Assembly (NCBI GenBank): GCA_016287985.1
Contig: JAEEXX010000004.1
Span: 1 to 52,181 of the forward strand
Direction: 5' to 3'
Source: Candidatus Gastranaerophilales bacterium
Lineage (GTDB): Bacteria > Cyanobacteriota > Vampirovibrionia > Gastranaerophilales > Gastranaerophilaceae
Length of the DNA stretch: 52,181 nucleotides
The notes below the pieces were generated by a model that made no database searches, had not been told where the DNA came from, and saw nothing but the letters and a program-made list of their open reading frames with translations. A program made the position numbers and the translations under genes. Below, piece by piece: positions 1 to 8,363 of the stretch. Position 1 is the stretch's first letter, and each line of letters starts with the position of its first letter.

Positions 1-327
1 AGTACCAAAGGTTTCATACATTTTTTTATAATATGTTATTCCTGCTTTTATATTTTCCTCTAAAATATAAGGATTATACCCCATAGTTTTAGCAGTAGCA
101 GGAGATAGCTGAAAAACACCTATATGCCCGCCGGCACTTCTTGCGTTTTGATTAAAGTTGGATTCCGTTTTTGCAATACTCAAAGCAATTGCAGGTTCAA
201 TACCCATTGCATTTGCCTGACTGATAATATTTTGCTTTATTTCATCAGCAGTTTCAGCAAACACAACTGTATTTAAAGCCATAAAAGCCGATATGAAAAA
301 TAATCCGTTTTTAATATTTTTATTCAA
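1..327 (-). CDS. Lytic transglycosylase, SLT domain (partial, 3' end outside window)
   Basis: Probably cleaves peptidoglycan glycan strands in the periplasm. Translated from a TTG at 327, the 109 visible residues start with a signal peptide (about 1-24, ending VVFA), followed by the SLT signature: catalytic Glu55 in AKTESNFN, then GVFQLSPATA at 70-79. The gene runs off the left edge, so the rest of the lysozyme-like fold is not visible. TTG is preferred because it gives a complete signal peptide, with a weak AGG-type ribosome site about 10 bases upstream; the next ATG lies inside the signal peptide. It starts 22 bases after the glycyl-radical gene and may be cotranscribed with it. Confidence 0.85.
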   Translation of the reverse strand, partial: MNKNIKNGLFFISAFMALNTVVFAETADEIKQNIISQANAMGIEPAIALSIAKTESNFNQNARSAGGHIGVFQLSPATAKTMGYNPYILEENIKAGITYYKKMYETFGT

Positions 328-349
328 AATTGTATACCTATTTGTAATA

Positions 350-589
350 CTAACCTAATTTTGAATGAAAAGTTCTTGAAATTACATCATCCTGCTGTTC
401 TTTTGTAAGTTTAACAAAATTAACCGCATAACCTGATACTCTTACCGTTAACTGAGGATATTTTTCAGGATGTGCTTGTGCATCAAGCAAGGTTTCTCTG
501 TTAAAAACATTGACATTAAGATGATGGCCTCCTTTTTCAACATAACCATCAAGTAAATTAATTAAATTCTCTTCTTGTTGTGTAGCCAT
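350..589 (-). CDS. Separate glycyl-radical subunit of pyruvate formate-lyase (GrcA-like)
   Basis: A 79-residue protein equal to the C-terminal glycyl-radical domain of pyruvate formate-lyase: [25 protein letters not shown] and [14 protein letters not shown]. The radical glycine is Gly53. In E. coli this domain is part of PflB, and a loose version (GrcA/YfiD) acts as a spare part for oxygen-damaged enzyme. Here the adjacent core protein has no such domain, so this small protein is probably an obligatory second subunit. The ATG at 589 is chosen because AAAGG lies 9 bases upstream; a longer frame reaching 634 would run into the palindromic repeat. The activating enzyme PflA is not in the window. 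Confidence 0.88.
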   Translation of the reverse strand: MATQQEENLINLLDGYVEKGGHHLNVNVFNRETLLDAQAHPEKYPQLTVRVSGYAVNFVKLTKEQQDDVISRTFHSKLG

Positions 590-610
590 TATTTTACCTT
601 TCTGTTTATT

Positions 611-680
611 CCCTCTCCTTGCTGGAGAGACCACTAAGTGGCGAGGTTATGGTGATAAGGTAATATCCCCTTCACCATAA
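611..680. repeat. Compound palindromic repeat between the two PFL genes
   Basis: Three consecutive inverted repeats are visible: CTCTCC/GGAGAG (613-629), CCACT/AGTGG (631-641), and TTATGGTG/CACCATAA (647-680) with an inner AAGG/CCTT. The CCTCTCC..GGAGAG part resembles the hairpins at 19416-19431 and the insertion inside rdgB. In RNA it would form a stem-loop row between the PFL core and glycyl-radical cistrons, and could stabilise or separate the two messages. It has no U-tract typical of a terminator. Assignment to one repeat family is an inference. Confidence 0.6.
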
Positions 681-683
681 TTA

Positions 684-2861
684 CTAAATTTTACTATAAG
701 TAGTTTCTTCTGTAGTTTTCTTTTGAGTTTTTTTGATTAAAGGTGTCATATAGCTGTTTGTATAATCACCTTTCGAATTAATACCACCTTCACAGCACCC
801 GCAATCAAGTTGAACATTCAAATCCATATCACCCATAAATACTTCATCTTTCCCGAGTGCATTCGGGATAATAGAGAATGTATTAGAAATACCATCCTGT
901 GCATCGCCAAATGGCAATTTAGCAACAGAAGCTAGGGATGCAACAGCGCCATTACTGTCTCTTCCGTGCATCGGATTCGCCCCGGGAGCCAGAGGTACAC
1001 CAGCTTTTCTTCCATCAGGTGTATTACCCGTTTTCTTTCCGTAAACTACATTTGAAGTTATTGTCAAAATTGACATTGTTGGAATTGAATCTCTGTAAGT
1101 GTAGTGTTTTCTGATTTTGCTCATAAACGAATGAACCAGATTTACTGCAATTTTGTCAACTCTATCATCATTGTTTCCGTATTTCGGGTAGTCGCCTTCA
1201 ATTTCATAGTCGGTAACAATACCATTTTCATCTCGAATTGTTCTGACTTTTGCATATTTAATTGCGGAAAGCGAATCCGCAACGACAGAAAGTCCTGCAA
1301 TTCCTGTTGCAAAATATCTTTTTACATCCCTGTCATGAAGTGCCATTTGAGCTCTTTCATAACAATATTTGTCATGCATATAATGAATTACATTAAGAGT
1401 ATTGACATACAGTCCGGCAAGCCACTCCATCATATCATCGTATTTTTCCATAACTTCATCATAATCAAGATATTCTGAAGTTATTGGTCGATATTTTGGA
1501 CCTACCTGTTCTTTCAATCTTTCGTCAATACCGCCATTAATTGCATATAGAAGGCATTTCGCCAAGTTTGCTCTTGCTCCGAAAAATTGCATTTCTTTTC
1601 CTACAACCATTGAAGATACGCAGCATGCAATTGCATAGTCATCGCCATGTACCTGACGCATCATATCATCATTTTCGTACTGGATTGAAGAAGTTGCGAT
1701 GGAAATATGTGCAGCATATTCTTTAAAATTTTGCGGTAACTTTGTTGACCATAAAACAGTTAAATTCGGTTCCGGTGCTGTTCCAAGGTTTTCAAGAGTA
1801 TGCAAATACCTAAAAGAGTTCTTTGTGACAAGAGTTCTTCCGTCAACACCCATACCACCTATGGATTCCGTAACCCATGAGGGATCACCTGAAAACAGAG
1901 CATTGTATTCAGGTGTTCGTGCGAATTTTACAAGACGCAGTTTCATAACAAAGTGGTCTATTAATTCTTGAGCTTCAGCCTCAGTTATCAACCCTAGCTT
2001 TAAATCTCTTTCAATAAATATATCAAGGAAAGTTGAAGTTCTTCCGATACTCATAGCAGCACCGTTCTGTTCTTTTACGGCAGATAAGTATCCAAAGTAT
2101 AACCATTGAACAGCTTCTCTGGCATTTTGAGCAGGCTTGGAAATATCACATCCGTATATGTTCCCCAATTCTTTCATCTCTTCCAGTGCTCTAATTTGCT
2201 CTGCGAGTTCTTCTTTAAGCTGAATTTTTTCGGGTGTCATTTCTCCGTCAATCGAGGCATGCTGTTCAAGTTTATCTTTGATAAGCCTGTCGATGCCATA
2301 CAAAGCGATTCTTCTGTAATCGCCTATAATTCTTCCTCTGCCGTAAGCGTCAGGAAGTCCGGTTAGAATTGCTGCATGGCGAGCTTTTCTCATCTCCGGA
2401 GTGTAAACATCAAAAACACCCTGATTATGTGTTTTTCTGTATTTTGTAAAAATCTCCGTAATTTCATTGTCTACTTTATAGTCATAGGCTTCGCATGCAC
2501 TTTCTGCCATTCTTATTCCGCCAAATGGCTGCAGCGAACGTTTAAGCGGTTTATCTGTCTGTAAACCCACTATTTTTTCAAGGTCTTTATCTATATATCC
2601 TGCACTGTGCGAAGTTATTGTGGATACAATTTTTGTATCCATATCCAAAACACCGAGATTTTCCCGTTCTTTTTTAAATAAATCCAAGCATTTTTGCCAT
2701 AATTTTTTTGTTGCATCCGTAGGTTCTGCCAGAAAACTCGAGTCACCATAATACGGGGTATAATTTCGCTGTATAAAATCCCTTACATTAATTTCTGTTT
2801 CCCACTTTCCTCCGACAAATCCCGTTAAAGAGGCAGTTTCACCCGCAGTCATTTCTGACAT
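684..2861 (-). CDS. pflB: Pyruvate formate-lyase core subunit lacking the glycyl-radical domain
   Basis: Converts pyruvate and CoA to acetyl-CoA and formate in anaerobic metabolism. The 725 residues follow PflB from the N-terminus: [11 protein letters not shown] (174-184), the catalytic pair Cys413-Cys414 in AIACCVSSM, and [14 protein letters not shown] near 608. Similarity ends at about residue 673 (NALGKDE), just where the glycyl-radical domain should begin. The last ~50 residues are unrelated to PflB and include a CGCC motif and a Lys/Thr-rich end. The missing domain is supplied by the downstream gene at 350-589. The frame is clean with no nonsense or frameshift sign, so this looks like a stable split. 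ATG at 2861 with AGGAG upstream. Confidence 0.92.
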   Translation of the reverse strand: MSEMTAGETASLTGFVGGKWETEINVRDFIQRNYTPYYGDSSFLAEPTDATKKLWQKCLDLFKKERENLGVLDMDTKIVSTITSHSAGYIDKDLEKIVGLQTDKPLKRSLQPFGGIRMAESACEAYDYKVDNEITEIFTKYRKTHNQGVFDVYTPEMRKARHAAILTGLPDAYGRGRIIGDYRRIALYGIDRLIKDKLEQHASIDGEMTPEKIQLKEELAEQIRALEEMKELGNIYGCDISKPAQNAREAVQWLYFGYLSAVKEQNGAAMSIGRTSTFLDIFIERDLKLGLITEAEAQELIDHFVMKLRLVKFARTPEYNALFSGDPSWVTESIGGMGVDGRTLVTKNSFRYLHTLENLGTAPEPNLTVLWSTKLPQNFKEYAAHISIATSSIQYENDDMMRQVHGDDYAIACCVSSMVVGKEMQFFGARANLAKCLLYAINGGIDERLKEQVGPKYRPITSEYLDYDEVMEKYDDMMEWLAGLYVNTLNVIHYMHDKYCYERAQMALHDRDVKRYFATGIAGLSVVADSLSAIKYAKVRTIRDENGIVTDYEIEGDYPKYGNNDDRVDKIAVNLVHSFMSKIRKHYTYRDSIPTMSILTITSNVVYGKKTGNTPDGRKAGVPLAPGANPMHGRDSNGAVASLASVAKLPFGDAQDGISNTFSIIPNALGKDEVFMGDMDLNVQLDCGCCEGGINSKGDYTNSYMTPLIKKTQKKTTEETTYSKI

Positions 2862-2944
2862 ATTAACAATCTCCTATAATATAAAAATACTTATATCTAA
2901 AATTTCCAAGTCTTACTTTACTATGTTGCCAAAATTGACAATAC

Positions 2945-2976
2945 TTTATTATAACTCGTAAATATTTTTTTTGCTA
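2945..2976 (-). promoter_or_regulatory. Promoter-like element upstream of pflB (shared box)
   Basis: On the minus strand TAGCAA (2976-2971) is followed after 17 bases by a perfect TATAAT (2953-2948). The spacer AAAAAATATTTACGAGT matches the TAGCAAAA..TTTTTTAC[GA]GGTT pattern found before coaD, 45774 and 46511. Start of transcription would leave a leader of about 80 bases before the pflB ATG. Role as promoter is inferred from spacing and the -10 match. Confidence 0.6.
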
Positions 2977-3059
2977 TTTTGTAAGGATATGTAAACATAA
3001 ATTTTAATTAAAAATTGAATACAAAAATTAAAAAATTGATGAAATATTTAAAAATTTCC

Positions 3060-3305
3060 TTATTTAACAATTTTAGAAATAAATCTTATAGAGTCATCTC
3101 TGAGTTCTTTGAAGAAGTCAACGGTAATTTTGGAGAGAGGTCTGCTGTCGATTTTATCAAAAATAGCGTAGATAGGGTCGCCGCCGTTGTTGAATCTCAT
3201 TTGGCGGTCTCTTTTTCTCAAATAATATAAATCAAAATCTTCAGGAATTTCTAAAGCGCCTGCGGGTTTTTTATTTCTTTCTACTGCTGAATAAGTTGTT
3301 GACAT
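3060..3305 (-). CDS. Conserved 81-residue protein, copy 1 (unknown function)
   Basis: I do not recognise this family. The protein is small, charged and predicted soluble, with no signal peptide or membrane segment. Conserved-looking stretches include RNKKPAGALEIPEDF, DRQMRFNNGG and DFFKELRDDSI. It is 69/81 identical to the protein at 51881-52126, and the two genes also share an identical 32-base upstream stretch, so both the product and its control are under constraint. The ATG at 3305 is supported by AGAGAG about 8 bases upstream and by the paralogue, which starts at the same residue. It is monocistronic as far as can be seen. Confidence 0.8.
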   Translation of the reverse strand: MSTTYSAVERNKKPAGALEIPEDFDLYYLRKRDRQMRFNNGGDPIYAIFDKIDSRPLSKITVDFFKELRDDSIRFISKIVK

Positions 3306-3324
3306 TTTTGAAATCTCTCTTTTA

Positions 3325-3356
3325 AATAACTCTTACATATATATAAAGTATATAAG
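3325..3356 (-). promoter_or_regulatory. Conserved leader/promoter of 81-residue gene, copy 1
   Basis: Thirty-two bases (minus strand beginning CTTATATACTTTATATATAT and ending GTAAGAGTTATT) are identical to 52146-52177 upstream of the paralogue. On the minus strand TTGCAA (about 3362-3357) precedes this block and TATATA-type -10 candidates lie within it, so it probably contains the promoter and 5' leader. Confidence 0.6.
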
Positions 3357-3663
3357 TTGCAAAAAATTGCCTTTTGAGGTATGATTTGTTAAGAAATGTT
3401 ACAGAAACTCTCAAAAAGTAATTTAAATTTTACAAAGAAATAAAAATTTATAGCCTTACTATAGGTGAGTTCAAAAAGTATGTAGTTCGCCTTTACTATG
3501 GCGATTTATTTATTGTTGGCATAACAATGTCAACCTATAATTTTGGTGACATTTTTTTTTTAACGAGATATAGATTGCTTCATCATCCTGCCTATTTCCA
3601 GTTGGGTGATTTAAATGAAATTCACAATTCACAATTCACGATTTACGAATCAATCTAAAACCA

Positions 3664-3820
3664 CATGCCTGATTTTTTACAAAACTTAACGAAAAATTGA
3701 ATCCATGTAAATCCATGACATGAGCATGTTTTCATGTTTTAAGTTATCTCAAACCATGTGGGCATGGCATGTTTGCATGTGGTAAATTTGGCAATTTCAG
3801 ACTATTTGCGGGTTAACATG
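3664..3820. repeat. CATG-rich cluster (11 CATG in 157 bases)
   Basis: CATG occurs at 3664, 3704, 3714, 3719, 3725, 3733, 3755, 3763, 3768, 3776 and 3817. At roughly one-third GC about 0.5 would be expected here. Sub-structure includes CCATG-TGGG-CATGG (3754-3767) and a longer inverted repeat, CCACATGC (3661-3668) with GCATGTGG (3775-3782). No coding frame explains it. It may be a protein-binding array or a folded RNA; function unknown. Confidence 0.7.
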
Positions 3821-3856
3821 TATGTAAAAAAGTCTTTACATTTTGTTTAAGGTGGG

Positions 3857-3884
3857 TTGTAAATGAATTCTCAAGCCATATAAT
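3857..3884 (+). promoter_or_regulatory. Predicted promoter of the Cys-rich gene
   Basis: TTGTAA (3857-3862), a 16-base spacer, and a perfect TATAAT (3879-3884). Transcription would begin near 3891 and give a leader of about 70 bases that contains the TCGAGA direct repeat. Confidence 0.6.
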
Positions 3885-3961
3885 AAAAGAATGGTCGAGA
3901 ATGAATTGTTCGAGATTTGGGGATTTTTTAATTTTAGATAACTCGTTTTTGGAGGATATAA

Positions 3962-4180
3962 GTGTTTAAGAGTCGTGATATGGGAAGAGCTATTGCCGTT
4001 AAAAGGTGGACGCCTACGGCTTTGGAATGTTATAAACGCGGTTGTAATTGTGAAGGCTGCTTTTACAGCGATTTTTTCAGTGCAACTGCTCAAAAATGCC
4101 AGATGAAGGCTGCTGTTTTAGAGTTAGTCCGTACAATTGGTGCACCTAATGTTGAGATGCCTCAGGTTTTAGAATATTAA
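3962..4180 (+). CDS. Small Cys-rich putative metal-binding protein, copy A
   Basis: A 72-residue protein with the pattern C-x4-C-x-C-x2-C-x12-C (Cys23, 28, 30, 33, 46), followed by a helix-like VLELVRTIGAP. The same pattern, with matching flanks (W-T-x2-A before it and K-C-x-M-K at its end), occurs in the protein at 41263-41505, so this is a real family. The cysteine spacing suggests an Fe-S or zinc site; I do not know its function. The GTG start at 3962 follows GGAGGAT at about 6 bases. The gene has its own promoter and lies between the CATG cluster and hpf. Confidence 0.75.
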   Translation: MFKSRDMGRAIAVKRWTPTALECYKRGCNCEGCFYSDFFSATAQKCQMKAAVLELVRTIGAPNVEMPQVLEY

Positions 4181-4243
4181 TCATACACTTTAAAAATGTT
4201 CTGAAATGTTGTACAATGGTTAGGTAGACATTAGGAGGTGTAA

Positions 4244-4609
4244 ATGTATATACACGTAAATGGAAAAAACATTGAGATTACTGATGCAATCAAGGCTTAT
4301 GTGAAAGAGAAGCTCGGTAAGGTTACAAACCACTATGATCAGATTACCGGTATGGATGTAATTCTCTCTGTTATTAAAAACCCCGCTGCTACAGGTAAAC
4401 ATGTGGCAGAAGTTTCATGCAAAATGAATACCGGTGTACTTCGTTGTGAAGAATCGGCTGAATCTATGTATGAAAGTATTGATCTTCTTGCTGACAAACT
4501 CGACAGACAGGTTAAAAAGTTCAAAAACAAAGCGCTCTATTCTGACAAAACTACTATCAGAAATGCGGAGATGAAAGAAGAGCTTAAAGAAGAGGCTGTT
4601 GAGAGCTAG
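4244..4609 (+). CDS. hpf: Ribosome hibernation promoting factor, short form
   Basis: A 121-residue HPF/RaiA (YfiA) family protein that binds the small ribosomal subunit and silences ribosomes in stationary phase or stress. The N-terminal half shows the family pattern: IHVNGKNIEITDAIKAYVKEKL, then a V-E-V-S-x-K-type strand (HVAEVSCKM) and the helix YESIDLLADKLDRQVKKFK. The C-terminal dimerisation domain of long HPF is absent; the tail is only a short acidic/basic extension. ATG at 4244 has AGGAGG 5-10 bases upstream. It lies 15 bases before a GT2 gene, so the two may share a transcript. Confidence 0.92.
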   Translation: MYIHVNGKNIEITDAIKAYVKEKLGKVTNHYDQITGMDVILSVIKNPAATGKHVAEVSCKMNTGVLRCEESAESMYESIDLLADKLDRQVKKFKNKALYSDKTTIRNAEMKEELKEEAVES

Positions 4610-4624
4610 GGTTTACGGCTAATA

Positions 4625-5419
4625 ATGATTAATAATAAAAAAGTTGTTGTAATAATGCCTGCATATAATGCAGAGAAAACTTTAGAAAAAACTTATAATG
4701 AGATTTATCAAAATTTCGTCGACGAGATTATTCTCGTCGACGATTTCTCTAAAGATGATACAAAAGATGTTGCAAAAAAACTAAATATTACAACTATTGT
4801 TCATGAAAAAAACACCGGTTACGGTGGGAATCAAAAAACATGTTACAGGGCGGCATTGAAAGCAAATGCGGATATTGTGATAATGCTGCATCCGGATTAT
4901 CAGTATACCCCGAAACTTATACCGGCAATGGCATCTATGATGGCTTTTGAAGAGTATGATGCTGTAATTGGTTCGAGAATGCTGGGTAATTCTGCTTTAA
5001 AAGGCGGAATGCCTTTGTATAAATATATTTCAAATCGCTTTTTAACCTATTTCCAAAATTTTGTTATAGGAGAAAAGTTATCGGAATACCATACCGGTTT
5101 TAGGGGGTTTACTAAAAAGATTCTTGAAAATTTACCTTTAGAGGATTGCAGTGATGATTTTATTTTTGACAATCAAATGCTGGCTTTGATTCTGTATAAT
5201 GGCTATAAGATAGGTGAAATATCCTGCCCTACAAAATATTTTCCCGAGGCTTCATCGATAAACTTTATGCGTTCATGCAAATATGGTTTACAGGTTTTGC
5301 TTGTAAGTTTAAAGTATCGTATGGCGAGATTGGGTTTGCCGATAAAGCTTTTTAACAGGTCAGGACAGTCATTGGATAGCTCTTTGGAATTGAATTACTA
5401 TTATAAACGATTGGGTTAG
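4625..5419 (+). CDS. Family 2 glycosyltransferase (dolichol-phosphate-mannose-synthase-like)
   Basis: A 264-residue GT-A glycosyltransferase. It opens with VVVIMPAYNAEKTLEKTY, has the nucleotide-binding DEIILVDDFSKDDT region, the DxD-like site at IVIMLHPDYQYTP, and HTGFRGF in the acceptor region. It lacks C-terminal membrane helices, so it is a single-domain, probably cytoplasmic or membrane-peripheral enzyme that transfers sugar from a nucleotide donor, perhaps to a lipid carrier. It sits between hpf and the glycosyltransferase/acyltransferase operon; substrate cannot be read from sequence. Confidence 0.88.
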   Translation: MINNKKVVVIMPAYNAEKTLEKTYNEIYQNFVDEIILVDDFSKDDTKDVAKKLNITTIVHEKNTGYGGNQKTCYRAALKANADIVIMLHPDYQYTPKLIPAMASMMAFEEYDAVIGSRMLGNSALKGGMPLYKYISNRFLTYFQNFVIGEKLSEYHTGFRGFTKKILENLPLEDCSDDFIFDNQMLALILYNGYKIGEISCPTKYFPEASSINFMRSCKYGLQVLLVSLKYRMARLGLPIKLFNRSGQSLDSSLELNYYYKRLG

Positions 5420-5455
5420 TGGTCTATACAAAACTTAACATTAAAAATATGTTTT

Positions 5456-5484
5456 TTGCATACATAATCTATTTTGGGTATTAT
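5456..5484 (+). promoter_or_regulatory. Predicted promoter of the GT8/acyltransferase operon
   Basis: TTGCAT (5456-5461), 17-base spacer, TATTAT (5479-5484), about 30 bases before the first gene of the run 5519-12139, whose genes are closely spaced or overlap. Confidence 0.55.
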
Positions 5485-5518
5485 AAAAATGTTATATGTA
5501 TTGCATAGAGGTGCTTTG

Positions 5519-7483
5519 ATGACAGTATTACGCAATGAATGCATAAATGTATGTGTATCCTGTGATGATAATTATTCACAATATGCAGGTGTTGTCATCG
5601 CTTCTATTCTATATAATGCTGCAGAAAACGATAAGTTAAACTTTTTTGTGCTTGATGGAGGAATTTCTGAAGAGCATAAAAAAGAAATTTTATCTCTTAA
5701 ATATATTAAAGACTGTAATATCAGTTTTGTTAAAATTAACGATGAATTATTTGAAGAATACAAAAAAATAAAAACACACAGCTACATTACCCTGCCTGCA
5801 TGTTACAGATTAAGACTTTCGAGTTTGCTTCCTGACATAGACAGGATAATATATTTTGACTGTGATATAGTTGTAAATTCAAGTTTATCGGCCTTATTTA
5901 ATATTGACATGGGGAATTATTCCATTGCAGGTGTTAAAGATATTAACAGAAGAATGCTTTTAAAATCAGAATCATATATAAATTCAGGCGTTTTGCTTTT
6001 GGATTTGAACAGATGGCGAAAGAATAATGTAGAAGAGAAGTTATTCGAGTTTACAAAGGCCAATGTTAATAATATTAAAAAAGGTGATCAGGAAATTATC
6101 AACAGGTGTATGGCTGGTGATATAAAAGTAATTGACGATGTGTGGAATGTACAATCCTCAAACTTCACAAATCGTTCAAGTTATACCAATAAACCTAAAG
6201 TTGTTCATTTTGTTGCACAAAAGAAACCTTGGCACTGGGCAAGTCTTTCGTATCATAGAGATTTATATTTTAAATATTTGCAGCTTACTCCGTGGAAACT
6301 TAGCGAAAATGATTTGGAACATTGGACAAAAGATAATCAGATTGCTTCTCTTTTTGCGTATCTCAAATATCGTCCGTTTTTTTTCTTGAGACCTCGATTT
6401 TATGAGGCAGTTTTTAAAACATATATAAAACCGATTTTTGAGCCCAAACAGCCGATAATTAAAAGCAACACATTTATAGTCTGGGAGCCTTGCAGTAAAT
6501 CTCACAGTGAAGTTGTTCCGGGATATGTCAAGTATTTAGTGGATTTGGGTTATCATGTATCCGTAATTTGTCATACTGCAAGGTTTAAAGAAGGTTTATT
6601 TGCAAGATTTAAGGATGAAAAGGTTTCTTTGAATAAAATGAACAGGAAACAAGTCATTAAATATTTTCAAAAATCGGATTTATCAGATGTGTCAGGTGTT
6701 CTTGTTACAACGGTCGGAAAGTTATGTGATGAAATTCATTTTGAAGATGCGTATAAAATGTTTAATGAAAACGCTGACAAATCAAAAATTTATTTTGTTG
6801 CACATGAAGCTGTTCACGCTGTGGATGCAAATACATGGAATAAAAAACTTATTACTTTGCGTGAGTTGAATTACAAAGGAGCAGAATCTGTTGTTGTGAA
6901 TCCGCATTATTTTGGGAAAATAAATATTTTGCCAAAAAATGATATAACAAATTTTGTTATGGTTGGGGCGATTAAGTCATACAAGAAAAATGATAATACA
7001 ATAATAAATGCGGTCAGAGAACTTGATAAAGAAGGGATAAGAAATTTCAAGATTACGGTAATAGGGAAAGGTCACATTAGAAATATTCCGCCGAATATTC
7101 GTAAGTATTTTGATATGAAAGGCAGGCTGTCATTTAAAAAAATGTACAATGAACTTGAAAAGGCTGATTTTTTGCTGACGGCTTACGATGTGGATAATCC
7201 TGCACATGTTCGTTACAATACGACTGGCACAAGCGGGAATTTTCAGTTAGTATACGGATTTACACTTCTGCCTGTTATTATTAAAGAATTTGCACAAATA
7301 AACAGATTTACTTCCCAAAATGCCATTCTTTATTCAGCGCCTGCGAACTATTCTGATGCGATGGAAAGAGCAATAAATATGACTAAAGCGGAATATGCCG
7401 AGATGGAGAATGAGCTTAAAAAAACTGCGGATGAAATTTATTCCGAGTCTTTGAAAAACTTAAAGGATTTGATTAATGACTAA
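5519..7483 (+). CDS. Two-domain glycosyltransferase: GT8 fused to a GT-B-like domain
   Basis: 654 residues. The first half (about 7-265) is a GT8 enzyme: NVCVSCDDNYSQYAGVVIAS, the metal-binding Asp114-Cys-Asp116 in YFDCDIVV, NSGVLLLDLNRWR, DQEIIN and a final KPWHW. The second half (about 310-654) resembles a GT-B/GT4 domain, with a Rossmann-like core (VMVGAIKSYKKND, ITVIGKGHI) and a donor-site-like TTGTSGNFQLVYG region. One protein may thus add two sugars in sequence. ATG 5519 is chosen over a TTG at 5474 because AGAGG stands 8 bases upstream. It overlaps the next gene by 8 bases, indicating translational coupling. Confidence 0.82.
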   Translation: MTVLRNECINVCVSCDDNYSQYAGVVIASILYNAAENDKLNFFVLDGGISEEHKKEILSLKYIKDCNISFVKINDELFEEYKKIKTHSYITLPACYRLRLSSLLPDIDRIIYFDCDIVVNSSLSALFNIDMGNYSIAGVKDINRRMLLKSESYINSGVLLLDLNRWRKNNVEEKLFEFTKANVNNIKKGDQEIINRCMAGDIKVIDDVWNVQSSNFTNRSSYTNKPKVVHFVAQKKPWHWASLSYHRDLYFKYLQLTPWKLSENDLEHWTKDNQIASLFAYLKYRPFFFLRPRFYEAVFKTYIKPIFEPKQPIIKSNTFIVWEPCSKSHSEVVPGYVKYLVDLGYHVSVICHTARFKEGLFARFKDEKVSLNKMNRKQVIKYFQKSDLSDVSGVLVTTVGKLCDEIHFEDAYKMFNENADKSKIYFVAHEAVHAVDANTWNKKLITLRELNYKGAESVVVNPHYFGKINILPKNDITNFVMVGAIKSYKKNDNTIINAVRELDKEGIRNFKITVIGKGHIRNIPPNIRKYFDMKGRLSFKKMYNELEKADFLLTAYDVDNPAHVRYNTTGTSGNFQLVYGFTLLPVIIKEFAQINRFTSQNAILYSAPANYSDAMERAINMTKAEYAEMENELKKTADEIYSESLKNLKDLIND

Positions 7484-8363
7484 TATTATTCCTATAGTAT
7501 TTTGTTTTGATAAAAGAATTATTCTTGGGGCATCAGTAGCAATAAAGAGCCTTATCGATTGTGCGGAAATAAATACTAGTTACGATATAAGAATTTTTCA
7601 TTCGGATTTAAGCTTAGAAAATCAAAGAAACATTAGTAAATTAACTTATGGGACAAAACATAATATAGCGTTTCATTATATAAATCCGAAAATATTTAAT
7701 GGTTGTCCAAAATCTAATGGTTCCTGGACTGAAATTGTATATTATAGATTAATAATCCCTGAAATATTAAAAGAATATGATAAAGCAATTTATTCTGATG
7801 TAGATGTTTTATTTAAAGGTGATTTGGCGGAATTATACAATAATGATATTTCGAATTATCAGTTTGGTGCGGTAAGCGCTGAAAAGAATACGCAGGATAC
7901 GATTTGTCACAAACATTTTGATGAAAATAAAAATGAATATATTTACTGGTCCGGTTTAATGCTTTTGAACTGTAAAAAATTTAGAGAAGAAAAACTTTTT
8001 GATAAATTAATTGAAAATGCCAAGAGACTCTATAAAGAGCTTAAGTTTTTTGATTTGGATTTGATAAATATTACTTGTAACAAAATTTACCCCCTTGATA
8101 TGAAGTATTGCGTAATGCAGAGTATTTATTATAACGAAGATTACAATAAAAAGGCTGATTATCAGTATTTGAAGAGTGTTTATTCCGATGAAGAAATCGA
8201 AACTTCAAAAGGAAATACTGTGATAGTTCATTATGGTGGAAAACCGGGAAAACCTTGGAGATTAAAAAAGCCTTACCTGGATTATAAAGAATACATAGAA
8301 AAGCTTCCTAAAGAATTAAGAATATATACATTCAGAGATTTTAGAAAGAGGTTATTCAGCTAA
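7476..8363 (+). CDS. Family 8 glycosyltransferase
   Basis: 295 residues, GT8 type (LPS galactosyl/glucosyltransferase-like). The N-terminal strand IIPIVFCFDKRIILGASVAI, the Asp108-Val-Asp110 metal/nucleotide-sugar site in AIYSDVDVLFKG, YWSGLMLLNCKKFR, and the terminal HYGGKPGKPW, which fits the family's usual HxxGxxKPW ending. It is coupled to its neighbours: start overlaps the preceding stop by 8 bases, and its TAA overlaps the next ATG by one base. Likely acts on the cytoplasmic face in building a surface glycan; donor and acceptor unknown. Confidence 0.9.
   Translation: MTNIIPIVFCFDKRIILGASVAIKSLIDCAEINTSYDIRIFHSDLSLENQRNISKLTYGTKHNIAFHYINPKIFNGCPKSNGSWTEIVYYRLIIPEILKEYDKAIYSDVDVLFKGDLAELYNNDISNYQFGAVSAEKNTQDTICHKHFDENKNEYIYWSGLMLLNCKKFREEKLFDKLIENAKRLYKELKFFDLDLINITCNKIYPLDMKYCVMQSIYYNEDYNKKADYQYLKSVYSDEEIETSKGNTVIVHYGGKPGKPWRLKKPYLDYKEYIEKLPKELRIYTFRDFRKRLFS

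Larger units (their letters stand above)
3306..3961. other. Gene-free 656-base region
   Basis: No convincing gene is visible. From left to right it holds: the conserved leader of the 81-residue gene (3325-3356), a TTGTTAAGAA/ATGTTACAGA direct repeat near 3386-3405, a small CGCC..GGCG inverted repeat near 3489-3505, a tandem CAATTCA stretch near 3622-3640, the CATG cluster at 3664-3820, and the promoter of the Cys-rich gene at 3857-3884. Direct repeats TCGAGA sit at about 3895 and 3910, downstream of that promoter. Confidence 0.6.

Noticed and set aside
684-1000. Split of pyruvate formate-lyase as a sequencing frameshift
   Set aside because: The core ends with a new 50-residue tail and the partner has its own ribosome site and start; a single indel would leave homologous sequence on both sides in different frames, which is not seen.
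1104-2564. Several plus-strand frames opposite pflB
   Set aside because: Antisense shadows of a strongly conserved coding region.
3015-3230. Plus-strand frame opposite the 81-residue gene
   Set aside because: Antisense to a gene conserved in two copies; the frame has no ribosome site or family features.
3836-4093. Minus-strand frame over the Cys-rich gene and its promoter
   Set aside because: It covers the promoter and the conserved Cys motif of the plus-strand gene and has no recognisable features.
4310-4610. HPF long form
   Set aside because: The C-terminal dimerisation domain is absent; the protein ends at 121 residues.
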